Source: ZC4RG29 sp964521255
GTDB taxonomy: Bacteria; Bacteroidota; Bacteroidia; Cytophagales; Cyclobacteriaceae
NCBI GenBank assembly: GCA_964521255.1
Contig: CAZFRM010000015.1
Location: 62,001 to 126,000 of the forward strand
Direction: 5' to 3'
DNA length: 64,000 nt
The notes below the pieces were generated by a model. The model was given only the letters and a program-made list of their open reading frames with translations. It made no database searches and was not told the origin of the DNA. Positions 34,064 through 43,162 of the stretch are shown one piece after another. Numbering within the stretch: the stretch's first letter is position 1; every line of letters begins with the position of its first letter. The position numbers were made by a program, and so were the translations under genes.

Positions 34064-34951
34064 TTGCACACCACAGCATCTCAGTATAAGTTATTAAAGA
34101 AGATCAAGGATGAACGTTTTGATGAAGATCAAATTCATCTTTACAATCTTCTCTTACAAATTGGTACACACGATTTACAATTAGCCGTTGTTCAGTCGGG
34201 TGATAACCGCGTTTTGATACTTGAAGATTACGTACTTCCAAATGTTCAATCCGAAGGAAATTTATTGGAAGGACTTGAGTTGATCTTTGATAGTCATGAA
34301 TTTCTCAAAGCCGGCTTCTGGAATTCAATAAAAGTATCGGTAAAGAATAACAAGTTTGTTCAGGTTCCTGATTCTCTTTTCATTGAAACCTCTGCCGGAG
34401 AATACCTGCGTTTTAATGCAGCCATTAATGCCGACGCGGAGAACTTTTTACACATACATAATTTTCGTGCAGAAGCGCAAACTGCTTTTGCTCTGCGAAA
34501 AGATTTACAACAATGGATCCAGCAAGCCTACCCCGCTAAGCAACCTGTCTTCATGCATCAATCAGCCGCACTCATTGAAGGTGTGATGGAATATGCGAAA
34601 GAAAGAACTGATAATCCATTGTACATATACATTGATCGGTTTAAACTTCATGTTCTCTCCAGCAAAGACGGCAAACTTATTTATTATAATCAATTCAGCA
34701 TAAAGCAATTTTCTGACTACATACGGTATATCATGATGGTGATGAAGTCACTGGACATGAGCCAACAAACAAGTCAGGTAATACTATGGGGCTATATTGG
34801 AAAAAATTCTCCTCACTACCAGGAGTTTTATAAATACATTAATAATGTGACGTTTGGCGAGCGCCCGCGCTTCCTGCATTTTGGTTACATGTTTGACGAA
34901 GTTCAGGACCATCACTTCTTCGATTTATACGGCATGTATCTTATCGGTTGA
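34064..34951 (+). CDS. DUF3822 family protein
   Basis: A 295-residue protein of the DUF3822 family, which has an actin/ASKHA-like fold (similar to type IV pilus PilM) and is usually found upstream of coaD in Bacteroidota. Strand-rich segments alternate with helices: HDLQLAVVQSGDNRVLILEDY and YIYIDRFKLHVLSSKDGKLIYYNQFSIK. There is no ATG near the N terminus; the best start is TTG at 34064, one base after the preceding stop. Its partner may be the membrane protein just before. In many relatives an rsmD gene stands between it and coaD; here it is absent. Confidence 0.8.
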   Translation: MHTTASQYKLLKKIKDERFDEDQIHLYNLLLQIGTHDLQLAVVQSGDNRVLILEDYVLPNVQSEGNLLEGLELIFDSHEFLKAGFWNSIKVSVKNNKFVQVPDSLFIETSAGEYLRFNAAINADAENFLHIHNFRAEAQTAFALRKDLQQWIQQAYPAKQPVFMHQSAALIEGVMEYAKERTDNPLYIYIDRFKLHVLSSKDGKLIYYNQFSIKQFSDYIRYIMMVMKSLDMSQQTSQVILWGYIGKNSPHYQEFYKYINNVTFGERPRFLHFGYMFDEVQDHHFFDLYGMYLIG

Positions 34952-34964
34952 CATACTTCAGGCA

Positions 34965-35420
34965 ATGAAAAAAATTGCGCTTTTTCCCGGATCATTCGAT
35001 CCCTTTACAAAGGGGCATGAGGATATTGTCTTACGCGGACTAAAACTCTTTGATGAAATTATCATTGCACTGGGTCATAACACAAAAAAGTCAACGCGCT
35101 ATTTTGACGTTAATCTTATGCTTGAAAAAATAGCAACCACTTTCTCAAAATATCCAAACATAAAAGTGCAGGCTTTTGATGAACTCACGGCTGAATTTGC
35201 CAAACGTAACGGCGCAAAGTTTATCTTAAGAGGTCTTCGTAATACCACTGACTTTGAATTCGAAAACAGCATTTCGCAGGTTAACCGCCATTTGAATGAC
35301 GATCTTGAATCTGTGTTTCTAATCACATCTCCGGAATTTGCTGCTGTTAACTCAACCATCATAAGGGAAGTGCACCGTTATGGCGGGGATGTCTCGAAAT
35401 TTCTTCCCTATAAACTCTGA
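34965..35420 (+). CDS. coaD: Pantetheine-phosphate adenylyltransferase
   Basis: Fourth step of coenzyme A synthesis, transferring AMP from ATP to 4'-phosphopantetheine. 151 residues from ATG 34965 begin KKIALFPGSFDPFTKGHEDI, which contains the nucleotidyl-transferase motif TKGH. FILRGLRNTTDFEFE and NSTIIREVHRYGGDV are further family blocks. An upstream in-frame ATG inside the DUF3822 gene is rejected because the catalytic domain begins at MKKIALFPG. Its 3' end overlaps the convergent NUDIX gene by 13 bases. Confidence 0.95.
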   Translation: MKKIALFPGSFDPFTKGHEDIVLRGLKLFDEIIIALGHNTKKSTRYFDVNLMLEKIATTFSKYPNIKVQAFDELTAEFAKRNGAKFILRGLRNTTDFEFENSISQVNRHLNDDLESVFLITSPEFAAVNSTIIREVHRYGGDVSKFLPYKL

Positions 35421-36103
35421 GGTGGAGATTTCAGCGCCTTAATAGCATAGTATTGTTTAAATACATAGCTAATCGACTGGTAAGAGTATTCGAGCGCATG
35501 ATAAACTTCTTTGGGACTCATCCATCGCGCTTCTTCTATATCCTCTTCCGTGCTGGGCTTCATTCGTGAATCATCTTCAGCGTCCATAAGATACCAGCGG
35601 GTTTTCTTAAGCATGGCATTCTTATTCATGGTGTAGGTATGCCATGTCGTACAAATTTTCCTTCCAACTTTAATTGAAATGTTGCACTCCTCTTCTACTT
35701 CCCGTTTTGCAGTTTCTCTGTACCTCTCTCCTTTCTCCTTCTTGCCTTTCGGAAGATCCCATTTCTTCATTCGATAGATCATGAGAAATTTGTCCTTCTT
35801 ACGAACGAGCCCGCCAGCGGCTCTTACAATTTTGAACTTACTTCGCAAATAAGCTTTGATAAATTCGTAATTCTTAACAGCAAGATGAAGGGATAGTAGA
35901 TTTGTTGGTACGTTTGAATTCAAAAAGTCGAGGAGTGTGTCCAGGTCTCCGTCGTCTACATTTTTCACCAAAACGTGATGGATCAGTTTTGCCCGGGTAA
36001 TGGTATCAGATGTGGCATCAATGATGTGATTTACGTGTCCCTCATCAGGCTCCTCGTTCTCCCTTAAAATCCGCACCGGGATGTCATTGATAAAAATAAT
36101 CAT
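35408..36103 (-). CDS. NUDIX domain protein upstream of pyrE
   Basis: A 231-residue protein from ATG 36103. The first 90 residues form an N-terminal domain seen in Bacteroidota NUDIX proteins next to pyrE (MIIFINDIPVRILRENEEPDEG). The NUDIX domain (about 93-215) carries the box GKKEKGERYRETAKREVEEECNI. KWDLPKG precedes it. Its substrate is unknown. It is divergent from pyrE and overlaps coaD at its end. A GTG/TTG-type start 20 codons earlier would add an unusual leader and is not favoured. Confidence 0.85.
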   Translation of the reverse strand: MIIFINDIPVRILRENEEPDEGHVNHIIDATSDTITRAKLIHHVLVKNVDDGDLDTLLDFLNSNVPTNLLSLHLAVKNYEFIKAYLRSKFKIVRAAGGLVRKKDKFLMIYRMKKWDLPKGKKEKGERYRETAKREVEEECNISIKVGRKICTTWHTYTMNKNAMLKKTRWYLMDAEDDSRMKPSTEEDIEEARWMSPKEVYHALEYSYQSISYVFKQYYAIKALKSPPQSL

Positions 36104-36305
36104 CAAATTTCCATTATAGGAGTACCACGATCGCAAAAGAATAAAATATTTGGAAGGTGGCAAGGAGAATTGGCATTTTTTTAGAAAATACTTTCCATTC
36201 TTAGCGCCGGACTTACCAGGACATGTCCCCGGAGCTTAATACACGAGGAAAAATATTGACCGCAATAACTCAAAATGTCTTTTTCAAAATCATAACTTTC
36301 GACCT

Positions 36306-36956
36306 ATGCCAATCATTAAAACTCAGGAAGACACTGCCTCAAGAATAGCGGGCATGTTGCTACAAATCGAAGCCATCAAGCTCAGCGTTAGTAAACCTTT
36401 TATCTGGAGCTCTGGATGGAAGTCGCCTATTTATTGCGATAATCGGTTGTCGCTGTCTTATCCTGAAATAAGGGATGCCATCAAGAATGGATTGTTGAGC
36501 GCCATTCGTGAAAATTTTTTTACCGTTGAATCGATAGCCGGCGTGGCTACAGCAGGTATTCCACAGGGTGTTTTGGTAGCTCAGGATCTCAATCTTCCTT
36601 TTCTTTACGTTCGACCAAAACCGAAGGACCATGGCATGGAAAATCTCATAGAAGGCAAGATTGTTAAAAATCAAAAGGTGGTTCTTATTGAAGATCTTGT
36701 GTCAACGGGAGGAAGTTCACTTAAAGCAGCACAGGCTTTGAGTGATGCCGGTTTTAAGGTTATTGGGATGGTGTCGGTATTCAACTATGGATTTGATATT
36801 GCCCGGAAAAATTTTTATGATGCCAATGTGTCACTTATCAGTCTTAGTGATTATAGCCATCTTCTTCGTGTGGCCGTAGAACAAAACTATGTGAGCGAAG
36901 ACCAGCTCAATTCGTTAAAAGCATGGAGTGTAGACCCTGCGAATTGGAATAAATAA
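36306..36956 (+). CDS. pyrE: Orotate phosphoribosyltransferase
   Basis: Converts orotate and PRPP to OMP in pyrimidine synthesis. 216 residues: the N-terminal substrate segment FIWSSGWKSPIYCDNRLSLSYP, the flexible catalytic loop with RPKPKDHGMENLIEG near residue 100, and the PRPP motif VVLIEDLVSTGGSSLKAAQ near residue 124. The start at ATG 36306 fits. The stop TAA overlaps the next ATG by one base, linking it to the FAD-dependent oxidase. Confidence 0.95.
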   Translation: MPIIKTQEDTASRIAGMLLQIEAIKLSVSKPFIWSSGWKSPIYCDNRLSLSYPEIRDAIKNGLLSAIRENFFTVESIAGVATAGIPQGVLVAQDLNLPFLYVRPKPKDHGMENLIEGKIVKNQKVVLIEDLVSTGGSSLKAAQALSDAGFKVIGMVSVFNYGFDIARKNFYDANVSLISLSDYSHLLRVAVEQNYVSEDQLNSLKAWSVDPANWNK

Positions 36957-38158
36957 TGCCAACGCCAAACACGAACACCTTTGCTCCTGAAAATCATGAA
37001 TTGAATTCCTTCTCACTCAACGCCTGTAGCCCGGGAAGTAAAATCATTGTTGTTGGCGCCGGGGCCTTTGGCGGGTGGAGCGCATTATCACTGTTAAGAA
37101 AAAAATTTCAGGTCACTTTAATTGATGCCTGGGGAGCCGGTAATTCCAGGTCAAGTTCGGGTGATGAAACGCGTGTTATCCGATCAACTTATGGAGGTAA
37201 TGAAACGTATTTTGATCTGAATGTGCGATCACTTACACTGTGGAAGGAATTCGAAAAGCAATGTAAGAGGAAAATCTTCTTTAATTCAGGTGTAGTATGG
37301 TTGTGTCATGAAGAAAGTGCACCAATCGTTGACGATTCCATACCTTTCACCCGAAAACATAAAATGGAGTATGAATATCTTTCCAAAGAAGATCTTCAAA
37401 AAAAATATCCTTCTGTTAATTCTGCCGGTTTACATCACGCGTACTTTGATCCGTTCGGAGGATATTTAAAAGCAAGAGAGTCTTGTCAATTCGTTAAGGA
37501 GATATTTGTGAAAGAAGGTGGGACATATCTTTCTTCCTACATCAAACCCGGCACAATTCGTAACAAAAAGTTAAGCGAAGTCGAGCTAAGTGATGGTACA
37601 AAGTTGAGAGCAGATGCTTACCTCTTTGCATGTGGTTCGTGGCTGAGTAAAATTTTTCCTGGGGTTTTAAAAAATATAATTACATGCAGCAAGCAGGAGG
37701 TGTATTACTTCGGCGTGCCGGAAGTGCACACAAAACTATTTGAACAGTTACCGGTTTGGGTTGATGTTGATGGTAAAGATTTTTACTATGGCATTCCTTC
37801 CAACGAAGGAAGGGGTTTTAAAATTGGCGTTGACAAGAGAGGTGAACCGTTTGATCCCGGTAATGATGAACGAATACTGAACACAAAAGTACTTGCTGAT
37901 GCAAAGGAATTTATTGCCCATCGTTTTCCTGATCTTAAGAATGCAATCCTGCTGGAAAACAGAGTCTGTCCCTACGAAAATTCTCCGGATGGAAATTTTA
38001 TTATCGACCACCACCCGGAAGCAAATAATGTGATTATTGTTGGCGGAGGTTCAGGTCATGGGTTCAAGCATGGCCCAGCCGTTGGAGAGCTTATTACCGA
38101 AGCATTAGCAAGTGATCGAAAAATACCTGGTCTGTTTTCGCTGAAAAGGTTTACATAA
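36956..38158 (+). CDS. FAD-dependent amine oxidase, sarcosine-oxidase-like
   Basis: A 400-residue flavoprotein of the DAO/monomeric sarcosine oxidase superfamily, which oxidises N-methyl amino acids or similar secondary amines. The dinucleotide-binding motif is VVGAGAFGG (about 32-40) after a 28-residue N-terminal extension. Cys338 in RVCPYENSPDGNFIID lies where monomeric sarcosine oxidase and N-methyltryptophan oxidase attach FAD covalently. GGGSGHGFKHGPAVGEL near the C terminus is the FAD-binding end. The substrate cannot be told. Its ATG overlaps the pyrE stop (TAATG). Confidence 0.88.
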   Translation: MPTPNTNTFAPENHELNSFSLNACSPGSKIIVVGAGAFGGWSALSLLRKKFQVTLIDAWGAGNSRSSSGDETRVIRSTYGGNETYFDLNVRSLTLWKEFEKQCKRKIFFNSGVVWLCHEESAPIVDDSIPFTRKHKMEYEYLSKEDLQKKYPSVNSAGLHHAYFDPFGGYLKARESCQFVKEIFVKEGGTYLSSYIKPGTIRNKKLSEVELSDGTKLRADAYLFACGSWLSKIFPGVLKNIITCSKQEVYYFGVPEVHTKLFEQLPVWVDVDGKDFYYGIPSNEGRGFKIGVDKRGEPFDPGNDERILNTKVLADAKEFIAHRFPDLKNAILLENRVCPYENSPDGNFIIDHHPEANNVIIVGGGSGHGFKHGPAVGELITEALASDRKIPGLFSLKRFT

Positions 38159-38298
38159 TGCGGACGAGAACATCGTATCATGTTGTCAAGCTTTAATGGC
38201 AATGGTGGGTTAAATTTTTCAACACTTCCTGGAGTAGTCTGGGTCATAAAAGGCGTCTGTGCAGTCTGGGACGTATCTACAGTCAGATATTCTGCAAA

Positions 38299-38586
38299 TT
38301 ATAAGGTCAGCTTTTTAGGATCCTGATGACTATTCCAAAATCGGATCAGGTGTATCTCTTTATTACTTACCTTAAAAAATAACGTGACCTGCTTTCGAAT
38401 TACTGCTTTCCGGACTTCCGGATAGTCAGTTAATGGGTATAATTCCGGGTAATTTTTTATTAACTCAATAACTGCATCAACATCTTCAATAAACTCTATT
38501 GTTACCTGCTCCGACCATTCCTTCAGTAAGTAATCTATATTCTGATGATAGTCCGCTATAGCTTCATCCGACCAAATGATTTTCAC
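38299..38586 (-). CDS. ParE/RelE family toxin
   Basis: A 95-residue protein of the ParE/RelE superfamily: MKIIWSDEAIADYHQNIDYLLKEW, a central helix pair and the basic-hydrophobic end FKVSNKEIHLIRFWNSHQDPKKL. The core Arg/Lys of RelE-type RNases is not obvious, and the C-terminal RFWNSHQDP segment resembles ParE-like members, so gyrase poisoning and RNA cleavage are both possible. It starts at GTG 38586. The antitoxin gene precedes it with a 9-base gap. Confidence 0.85.
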   Translation of the reverse strand: MKIIWSDEAIADYHQNIDYLLKEWSEQVTIEFIEDVDAVIELIKNYPELYPLTDYPEVRKAVIRKQVTLFFKVSNKEIHLIRFWNSHQDPKKLTL

Positions 38587-38595
38587 AGTATCAGA

Positions 38596-38838
38596 TTACT
38601 TGAACAGGTGAGGGTACTTTTGTCGGGTAGCTTCAATAACTTCATCATGAGATTTAAAGCGACCTTCTTTTATAGAAGTCACGCCTGTATCTATGGCTTT
38701 CTTTTCTTCAGATGAAAGATTAACAGAGGCAGCTTCTTCATTCGATCTTTTTAGCATTCTAAATTGTCTGATGATGTTGCTGTCGTTGACTCTTGCCAGC
38801 CATTGTATAATATCCAGTTTTTCAGCTTGAATATTCAT
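38596..38838 (-). CDS. Antitoxin of the ParE/RelE pair
   Basis: An 80-residue helical protein directly upstream of the toxin. It ends in ATRQKYPHLFK, an end seen in antitoxins that pair with RelE/ParE toxins in Bacteroidota. The middle SSEEKKAIDTGVTSIKEGRFKSHDEVIEATRQKY resembles the toxin-binding helix. No separate DNA-binding motif is evident, so autoregulation is uncertain. Confidence 0.78.
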   Translation of the reverse strand: MNIQAEKLDIIQWLARVNDSNIIRQFRMLKRSNEEAASVNLSSEEKKAIDTGVTSIKEGRFKSHDEVIEATRQKYPHLFK

Positions 38839-38966
38839 TCTTTCTAAAATTTAATCTCTCAAAGATAAACAATTTTATAGCCTTTTTTTTATTACTTCTC
38901 CCCAGCAAAAGTTCTTGCGTAATCGTAATGCAAGTCACAACTCCCTTATTTAAACGATAACCCCAC

Positions 38967-39548
38967 CTACCCCTTCTTCAGCCACGAAGAAGTGATCTCA
39001 TTCAGGGCTCTTACCTTTTCATCAAAGTCACCTTTCATTTTGTCGCGAATGGTCCGCATATTTTCCAACAAGGTATTGGTATCATTAGGAAGAGCCTCCT
39101 CAAGGTATTCGCGCATGCGTTTAGCAATGGTGGGGGATTTTCCATTGGTAGAAATTCCAATCTTTAAATTTCCTTTGGTTACCACGGAGCCGAGATAGAA
39201 ATCACAAAGGTCGGGCGTATCAGCTACGTTGATCAGTAAATTTTTTCCGCGCGTCATTTTCCTGATCCGGCTATGCAGTTTTTTATCATCTGTGGCGAGG
39301 ATTACCAAGTCTTTGTTCCGGAGATCCGTACTTCGGAAATTGCGATTGACCAGTTTTACACCGGGATGATCTTTGGCGAGCCGCTTCAAAGGTCCGTGTA
39401 TTATTCCGGCAACTACTGTAACACGCGCCGCCGGACTGTTCTTCAGGATGGCAGAAAGTTTTTCAAGCCCAACATTTCCACCGCCAATAAGCAAGGTGTT
39501 GAGTTCTTCTAATTTGAGAAAAACCGGGAAAAGATTATTTCGATCCAT
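38967..39548 (-). CDS. Precorrin-2 dehydrogenase / sirohydrochlorin ferrochelatase
   Basis: Oxidises precorrin-2 to sirohydrochlorin with NAD and inserts iron to give siroheme (Met8/CysG N-terminal type). 193 residues: LFPVFLKLEELNTLLIGGGNVGLEK holds the Rossmann glycine motif, RNFRSTDLRNKDLVILATDD follows, and NVADTPDLCDFYLGSVVTKGNLKIGISTNGKSPTIAKRMRE is the family core. The last gene of the sulfite reductase operon, 3 bases after the methyltransferase. Its product serves the siroheme site of the first gene. Confidence 0.93.
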   Translation of the reverse strand: MDRNNLFPVFLKLEELNTLLIGGGNVGLEKLSAILKNSPAARVTVVAGIIHGPLKRLAKDHPGVKLVNRNFRSTDLRNKDLVILATDDKKLHSRIRKMTRGKNLLINVADTPDLCDFYLGSVVTKGNLKIGISTNGKSPTIAKRMREYLEEALPNDTNTLLENMRTIRDKMKGDFDEKVRALNEITSSWLKKG

Positions 39549-39551
39549 TTG

Positions 39552-40340
39552 CTATCGGGCTAGCGAAACCCCTTGTGAAAGTAGCAAATCTTTTACTTTA
39601 CTTTCTGATGCATAGCGCACTACTTCACCAATCACGATCACGGCAGGCGATCCTATCTCCTCTTTGGCTACATCCTGAACAATAGTTGATATTGTACCCA
39701 CAACAAAACGTTGATTGGGCAATGTTCCATTTTGTATGACAGCAACGGGAACATTCTTTCTGCCTTGCTTCTGAAATATTTCTGCTATCTCATGGATCTT
39801 ATTCAAACCCATCAATACTACAATGGTAGCTGTTGATTGTGCCGCAAGCTTAACGTCATCTGATATACTTCCGGTTTTTGTTGTGCCGGTAACTACCCAA
39901 AAACTTTCGCTGACCTCACGGCGGGTTAATGGAATATTCACGCTCGCCGGAACAGCAAATGCGCTGCTTATACCCGGAATTACGTTCACTTCAATTCCTT
40001 TCGTAATAGCATATTCAATTTCTTCCTGACCACGGCCAAATACAAACGGATCACCACCTTTCAGTCGTACGACATGCCCGTACTGATAGGCAAAATCAAC
40101 CATGAGGGTATTTATTTCTTCTTGTTTAAAGGAATGAGCCCCTGCCCGCTTTCCAACTGACCATGCCGGTATATCTTTAGGAATAAGTTCAAGAATTTCA
40201 TTAGAGACTAAAGCATCGTACAATACGACATCGGCTGTCTGTAAAGTTTTTAATGCCTTGAGGGTAATAAGTTCAGGGTCGCCAGGACCAGCACCTACGA
40301 GTGATATTTTAGGATTAATATTTTTCTCCGTGGAACTCAT
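39552..40340 (-). CDS. cobA: Uroporphyrinogen-III C-methyltransferase
   Basis: Adds two methyl groups from SAM to uroporphyrinogen III to make precorrin-2, the entry to siroheme. 262 residues with KISLVGAGPGDPELITLKALK at the N terminus, VVRLKGGDPFVFGRGQEE near residue 87, VIPGISSAFAVPA and GTTKTGSI. A separate single-domain methyltransferase, not fused to CysG. Its ATG overlaps the sulfite reductase stop (ATGA), so the two are translationally coupled. Confidence 0.94.
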   Translation of the reverse strand: MSSTEKNINPKISLVGAGPGDPELITLKALKTLQTADVVLYDALVSNEILELIPKDIPAWSVGKRAGAHSFKQEEINTLMVDFAYQYGHVVRLKGGDPFVFGRGQEEIEYAITKGIEVNVIPGISSAFAVPASVNIPLTRREVSESFWVVTGTTKTGSISDDVKLAAQSTATIVVLMGLNKIHEIAEIFQKQGRKNVPVAVIQNGTLPNQRFVVGTISTIVQDVAKEEIGSPAVIVIGEVVRYASESKVKDLLLSQGVSLAR

Positions 40341-42454
40341 TTCACCTCAACGGTTTCTTTTTTTGTTTTTCTGAATGCGTGCACACCTTCCAAAAAATTA
40401 AATGAATCTTTCAGGAATTGTGCTGCAAATACTTCCGTTGGTTCTTCTTTACTAATGCGCAATACATATTCAATGAAGCTCTGATTGAAAGAGAATTCGC
40501 CCGTATCAACAAAATGTTTTTGGAAATCACGTAATACCTGAATCTGTGTACTGGGTCTTACTTCATTTGTCAACAGAATCGCTTTGGCCGTGTTGATGAA
40601 AGCACTGTAACTGTGATACAATGAATCAGCATATTGTTTTTGCTCCAATGCTTCTTTGGCCCAGGCTAACTTCTCATCACTATCATACAATAATGTAGCC
40701 ACGAGGTCAATGATTACACCCGCACATTCGCCTACTGCTGTATGTAAAATAAAATTATGATCTTCACCCCAATCAATATATTCGTCAGGGTTTACTTTAG
40801 TTACATCACCCAGTGGCTTGATCAGGCTATAAAAATATTTTTGACCTCCGATGCGCTGGTAGTACATATGAAAATATTCGCCTTCAGTACTATTTGCTTC
40901 ATAATTATTTAAGATCAATCGCAATGCATCCAGGCCACGCTTGCTGGGTATTTTAATAACCTTATCAGCAATAATTCCATCGCCTTTACCAAGATTTGCT
41001 CCTCCCAGTAAAACCACAAGAGCAGGGATCACATTGCCTTGCTTATCTTTTATAGAGCTGCCATGAAAACCGATACTTGCTAATCCGTGCTGACCGCAGG
41101 AGTTAGGGCAACCACTTATCTTGATCTTGATATCATTATTGTAGATCAAATCTTTATACTCTTCTTCAATTACCTTTTCCATAGCCACGGCAACGCCATA
41201 GCTACTGGATATACCAAGATTACACGAGTCTGTACCGGGACATGCTGTAACATCACCAACACTATCAAAGCCCGGCTCGGCAAGTGCGATCTTATCAAGC
41301 GCCGCAAAAAGATGTGGCAGCGCTCGTTCGCGGACAAACCTCAGCAAGTATCCCTGATTGACGGTTATGCGTAAATCATTGGATGCATACTTATCAACAA
41401 TGTCAGCAAAAGTGCGGGAAAGATCAGACGACAAATTACCCAGGGGAAGTTTTACATAAACGCCAAAGAATTCTTTCTGCTTCTGTTCGAAAACATTAGT
41501 CTTTCTCCACCTGTCAAATTTTTCTTCGTTGATAGCAGGAGCAGGCGTACCATTCAGGTCTCTTGGTAAAATAGGTTCAGGCACAGCATTGCGATCAATT
41601 TTATACGATTGCACTTTCAGCGCTTTACGTTCTTCATTAACCAGTTCCATTATCTTTTCAAGACCCAGATCATCCAGCAAGAATTTGAAACGTGCTTTCA
41701 TTCTGCGTGTCCGCTCGCCATAGCGATCAAAAACCCGAAGCAAACTTTCTGCAAAAGGTATGATCTGATCTTCGTGTAAAAATTCAAACGCTGTAACGGC
41801 CAGGTAAGGGTTTGCACCCAGGCCTCCACCAATTACTGCTTTGAATCCACGTTCACCATCCTGGATGCGGGGAATAAATCCTATATCGTGTATGAAGGAG
41901 TAAGCTGTATCATCATCGCTTGAAGAAAAAGAGATTTTAAACTTACGGCCCATTTCCTGGCAAACAGGATTGCGTAAAAAATACCGGAATGTTTCATACG
42001 CATAAGGCGACACATCGAATAGCTCCTTCGGATCGATACCCGCAGTAGCTGACGCAGTAACGTTACGAACTGTATTACCGCAAGCCTCGCGAAGTGTTAT
42101 ATCATCCTGTTGAAGCTTTGCCCAAAGCTCAGGTGTTCTGTCCAGGCTCACGTGATGTATCTGAATATCCTGTCTTGTAGTTGCGTGAAGATTATGACTC
42201 GCGTATTCATCTGAGATGTCAGCAATTCTTCTTAACTGCTTCGTTGTTACTTTTCCAAAGGGGAGTTTGATCCTCACCATTTGAACGCCGGGTTGGCGCT
42301 GACCGTAAACACCTCTTGCCAAACGCAGGCTGCGAAACTTTTCTTCATCAATCTTACCATCGCGAAATAGCCTGATCTTTTTCTCCAAATCAAGAATGTC
42401 TTTTTCAACAACAGGATTGTGAAGATTCTCTAATTCTGTTCGAAAACTTTGCAT
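40337..42454 (-). CDS. Siroheme sulfite/nitrite reductase with C-terminal HEPN-like domain
   Basis: Ferredoxin-type six-electron reductase. Residues 1-560 hold the two ferredoxin-like half domains and siroheme/4Fe-4S domains: Arg-rich substrate loop (TTRQDIQIHH about 93-101) and cluster cysteines Cys405, Cys411, Cys449 and Cys453 (TACPGTDSCNLG and SGCPNSCGQHG). The next 140 residues (about 560-705) are not needed for catalysis: EKLAWAKEALEQKQYADSLYHSYSAFINTAKAILL looks like a HEPN helical domain. Such fusions exist in Bacteroidota. Whether sulfite or nitrite is the substrate is not certain; siroheme biosynthesis genes follow. A leader terminator precedes the start. Confidence 0.9.
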   Translation of the reverse strand: MQSFRTELENLHNPVVEKDILDLEKKIRLFRDGKIDEEKFRSLRLARGVYGQRQPGVQMVRIKLPFGKVTTKQLRRIADISDEYASHNLHATTRQDIQIHHVSLDRTPELWAKLQQDDITLREACGNTVRNVTASATAGIDPKELFDVSPYAYETFRYFLRNPVCQEMGRKFKISFSSSDDDTAYSFIHDIGFIPRIQDGERGFKAVIGGGLGANPYLAVTAFEFLHEDQIIPFAESLLRVFDRYGERTRRMKARFKFLLDDLGLEKIMELVNEERKALKVQSYKIDRNAVPEPILPRDLNGTPAPAINEEKFDRWRKTNVFEQKQKEFFGVYVKLPLGNLSSDLSRTFADIVDKYASNDLRITVNQGYLLRFVRERALPHLFAALDKIALAEPGFDSVGDVTACPGTDSCNLGISSSYGVAVAMEKVIEEEYKDLIYNNDIKIKISGCPNSCGQHGLASIGFHGSSIKDKQGNVIPALVVLLGGANLGKGDGIIADKVIKIPSKRGLDALRLILNNYEANSTEGEYFHMYYQRIGGQKYFYSLIKPLGDVTKVNPDEYIDWGEDHNFILHTAVGECAGVIIDLVATLLYDSDEKLAWAKEALEQKQYADSLYHSYSAFINTAKAILLTNEVRPSTQIQVLRDFQKHFVDTGEFSFNQSFIEYVLRISKEEPTEVFAAQFLKDSFNFLEGVHAFRKTKKETVEVK

Positions 42455-42478
42455 GATATACCCTTTCTCTTTTGTCCT

Positions 42479-42520
42479 AAAAAATGAGCCTTCCTAATTA
42501 TTTAAACCAGGAAAGGCTCA
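42479..42520 (-). promoter_or_regulatory. Leader terminator/attenuator upstream of the reductase
   Basis: On the minus strand TGAGCCTTTCCT and AGGAAGGCTCA pair (one bulged base) around a 13-base AT-rich loop, followed directly by TTTTTT. The hairpin ends 24 bases before the start codon of the reductase and points toward it. A strong intrinsic terminator in a 5' leader suggests attenuation, perhaps by a riboswitch or leader peptide. I could not match the upstream leader to a known SAM or cobalamin consensus. Confidence 0.6.
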
Positions 42521-42869
42521 ATCATTATTAACCTAAGTGTTATTCCTCTAATATTTGATTCCTTCCTGCTCACACTACCAGTAATCTAAAAAACTATAGT
42601 TAGTCTACCGTAAAAGTAGAGTTATTTAATAACCATTACAAGAGTTAAAAGATTTGCAGTGTAAAGATTTTTATCATCGTCCTAACATCTATTAGTTTGG
42701 AAGACAGATACGTTAAGCTGATAAAGTTTTGATAACTAACGAATTAATGAAATGCTGTAATTGCCTTGCCTGAAAGTAAGCGTTTGCACTTTTTAAAAAT
42801 GATAGTCTCCTTTCCATCATTGCTTTGTGAACGAAGGTCAACAGCATCATTATCATTTAATATCATTGT

Positions 42870-43010
42870 TGTCCGACTAAAATGTAGCATTCGTTTCAAT
42901 CCCTTGATTTTTCTTGATGTTTTTTTATCTGGCCTCTCTCCGAGGGAGAGAGAACTATGGAATCAAGAAAATCAAGGGATTATGTAGGTGTTCGTTTTTT
43001 TAGTCGGACA
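42870..43010. mobile_element. MITE-like element, GTCCGACTAAAA ends
   Basis: Ends TGTCCGACTAAAA (42870-42882) and its inverse (42998-43010). A second inverted pair, AATCCCTTGATTTTTCTTG, starts at 42898 and returns inverted at 42961-42981. A central hairpin GGCCTCTCTCCGAGGGAGAG lies between. Non-coding; no transposase is nearby. The 708-base gap between the reductase and lactonase genes otherwise holds the reductase leader and, presumably, both promoters. Confidence 0.6.
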
Positions 43011-43162
43011 TTTTAGATAAAAGTTCAAGAGAAGTAGGCATTAGCAAGTTTACAAGGAATACACAAGCCAAAAGAGTTTTGAAAAATCCATAAGTGGTTA
43101 ACAGGTATGGATTAATTTATAGCATGTTTGCGACATCTGTCACTAATAGCATAACTTCATCT

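Noticed and set aside
42491..42524. A mini reading frame (M-I-E-P-F-L-V) in the sulfite reductase leader as a leader peptide
   Set aside because: It has no Cys or Met codons and could arise by chance in the terminator stem; too weak to annotate.
42455..42700. A SAM or cobalamin riboswitch upstream of the sulfite reductase
   Set aside because: No match to the conserved cores of these classes could be found by eye; only the terminator hairpin is supported.
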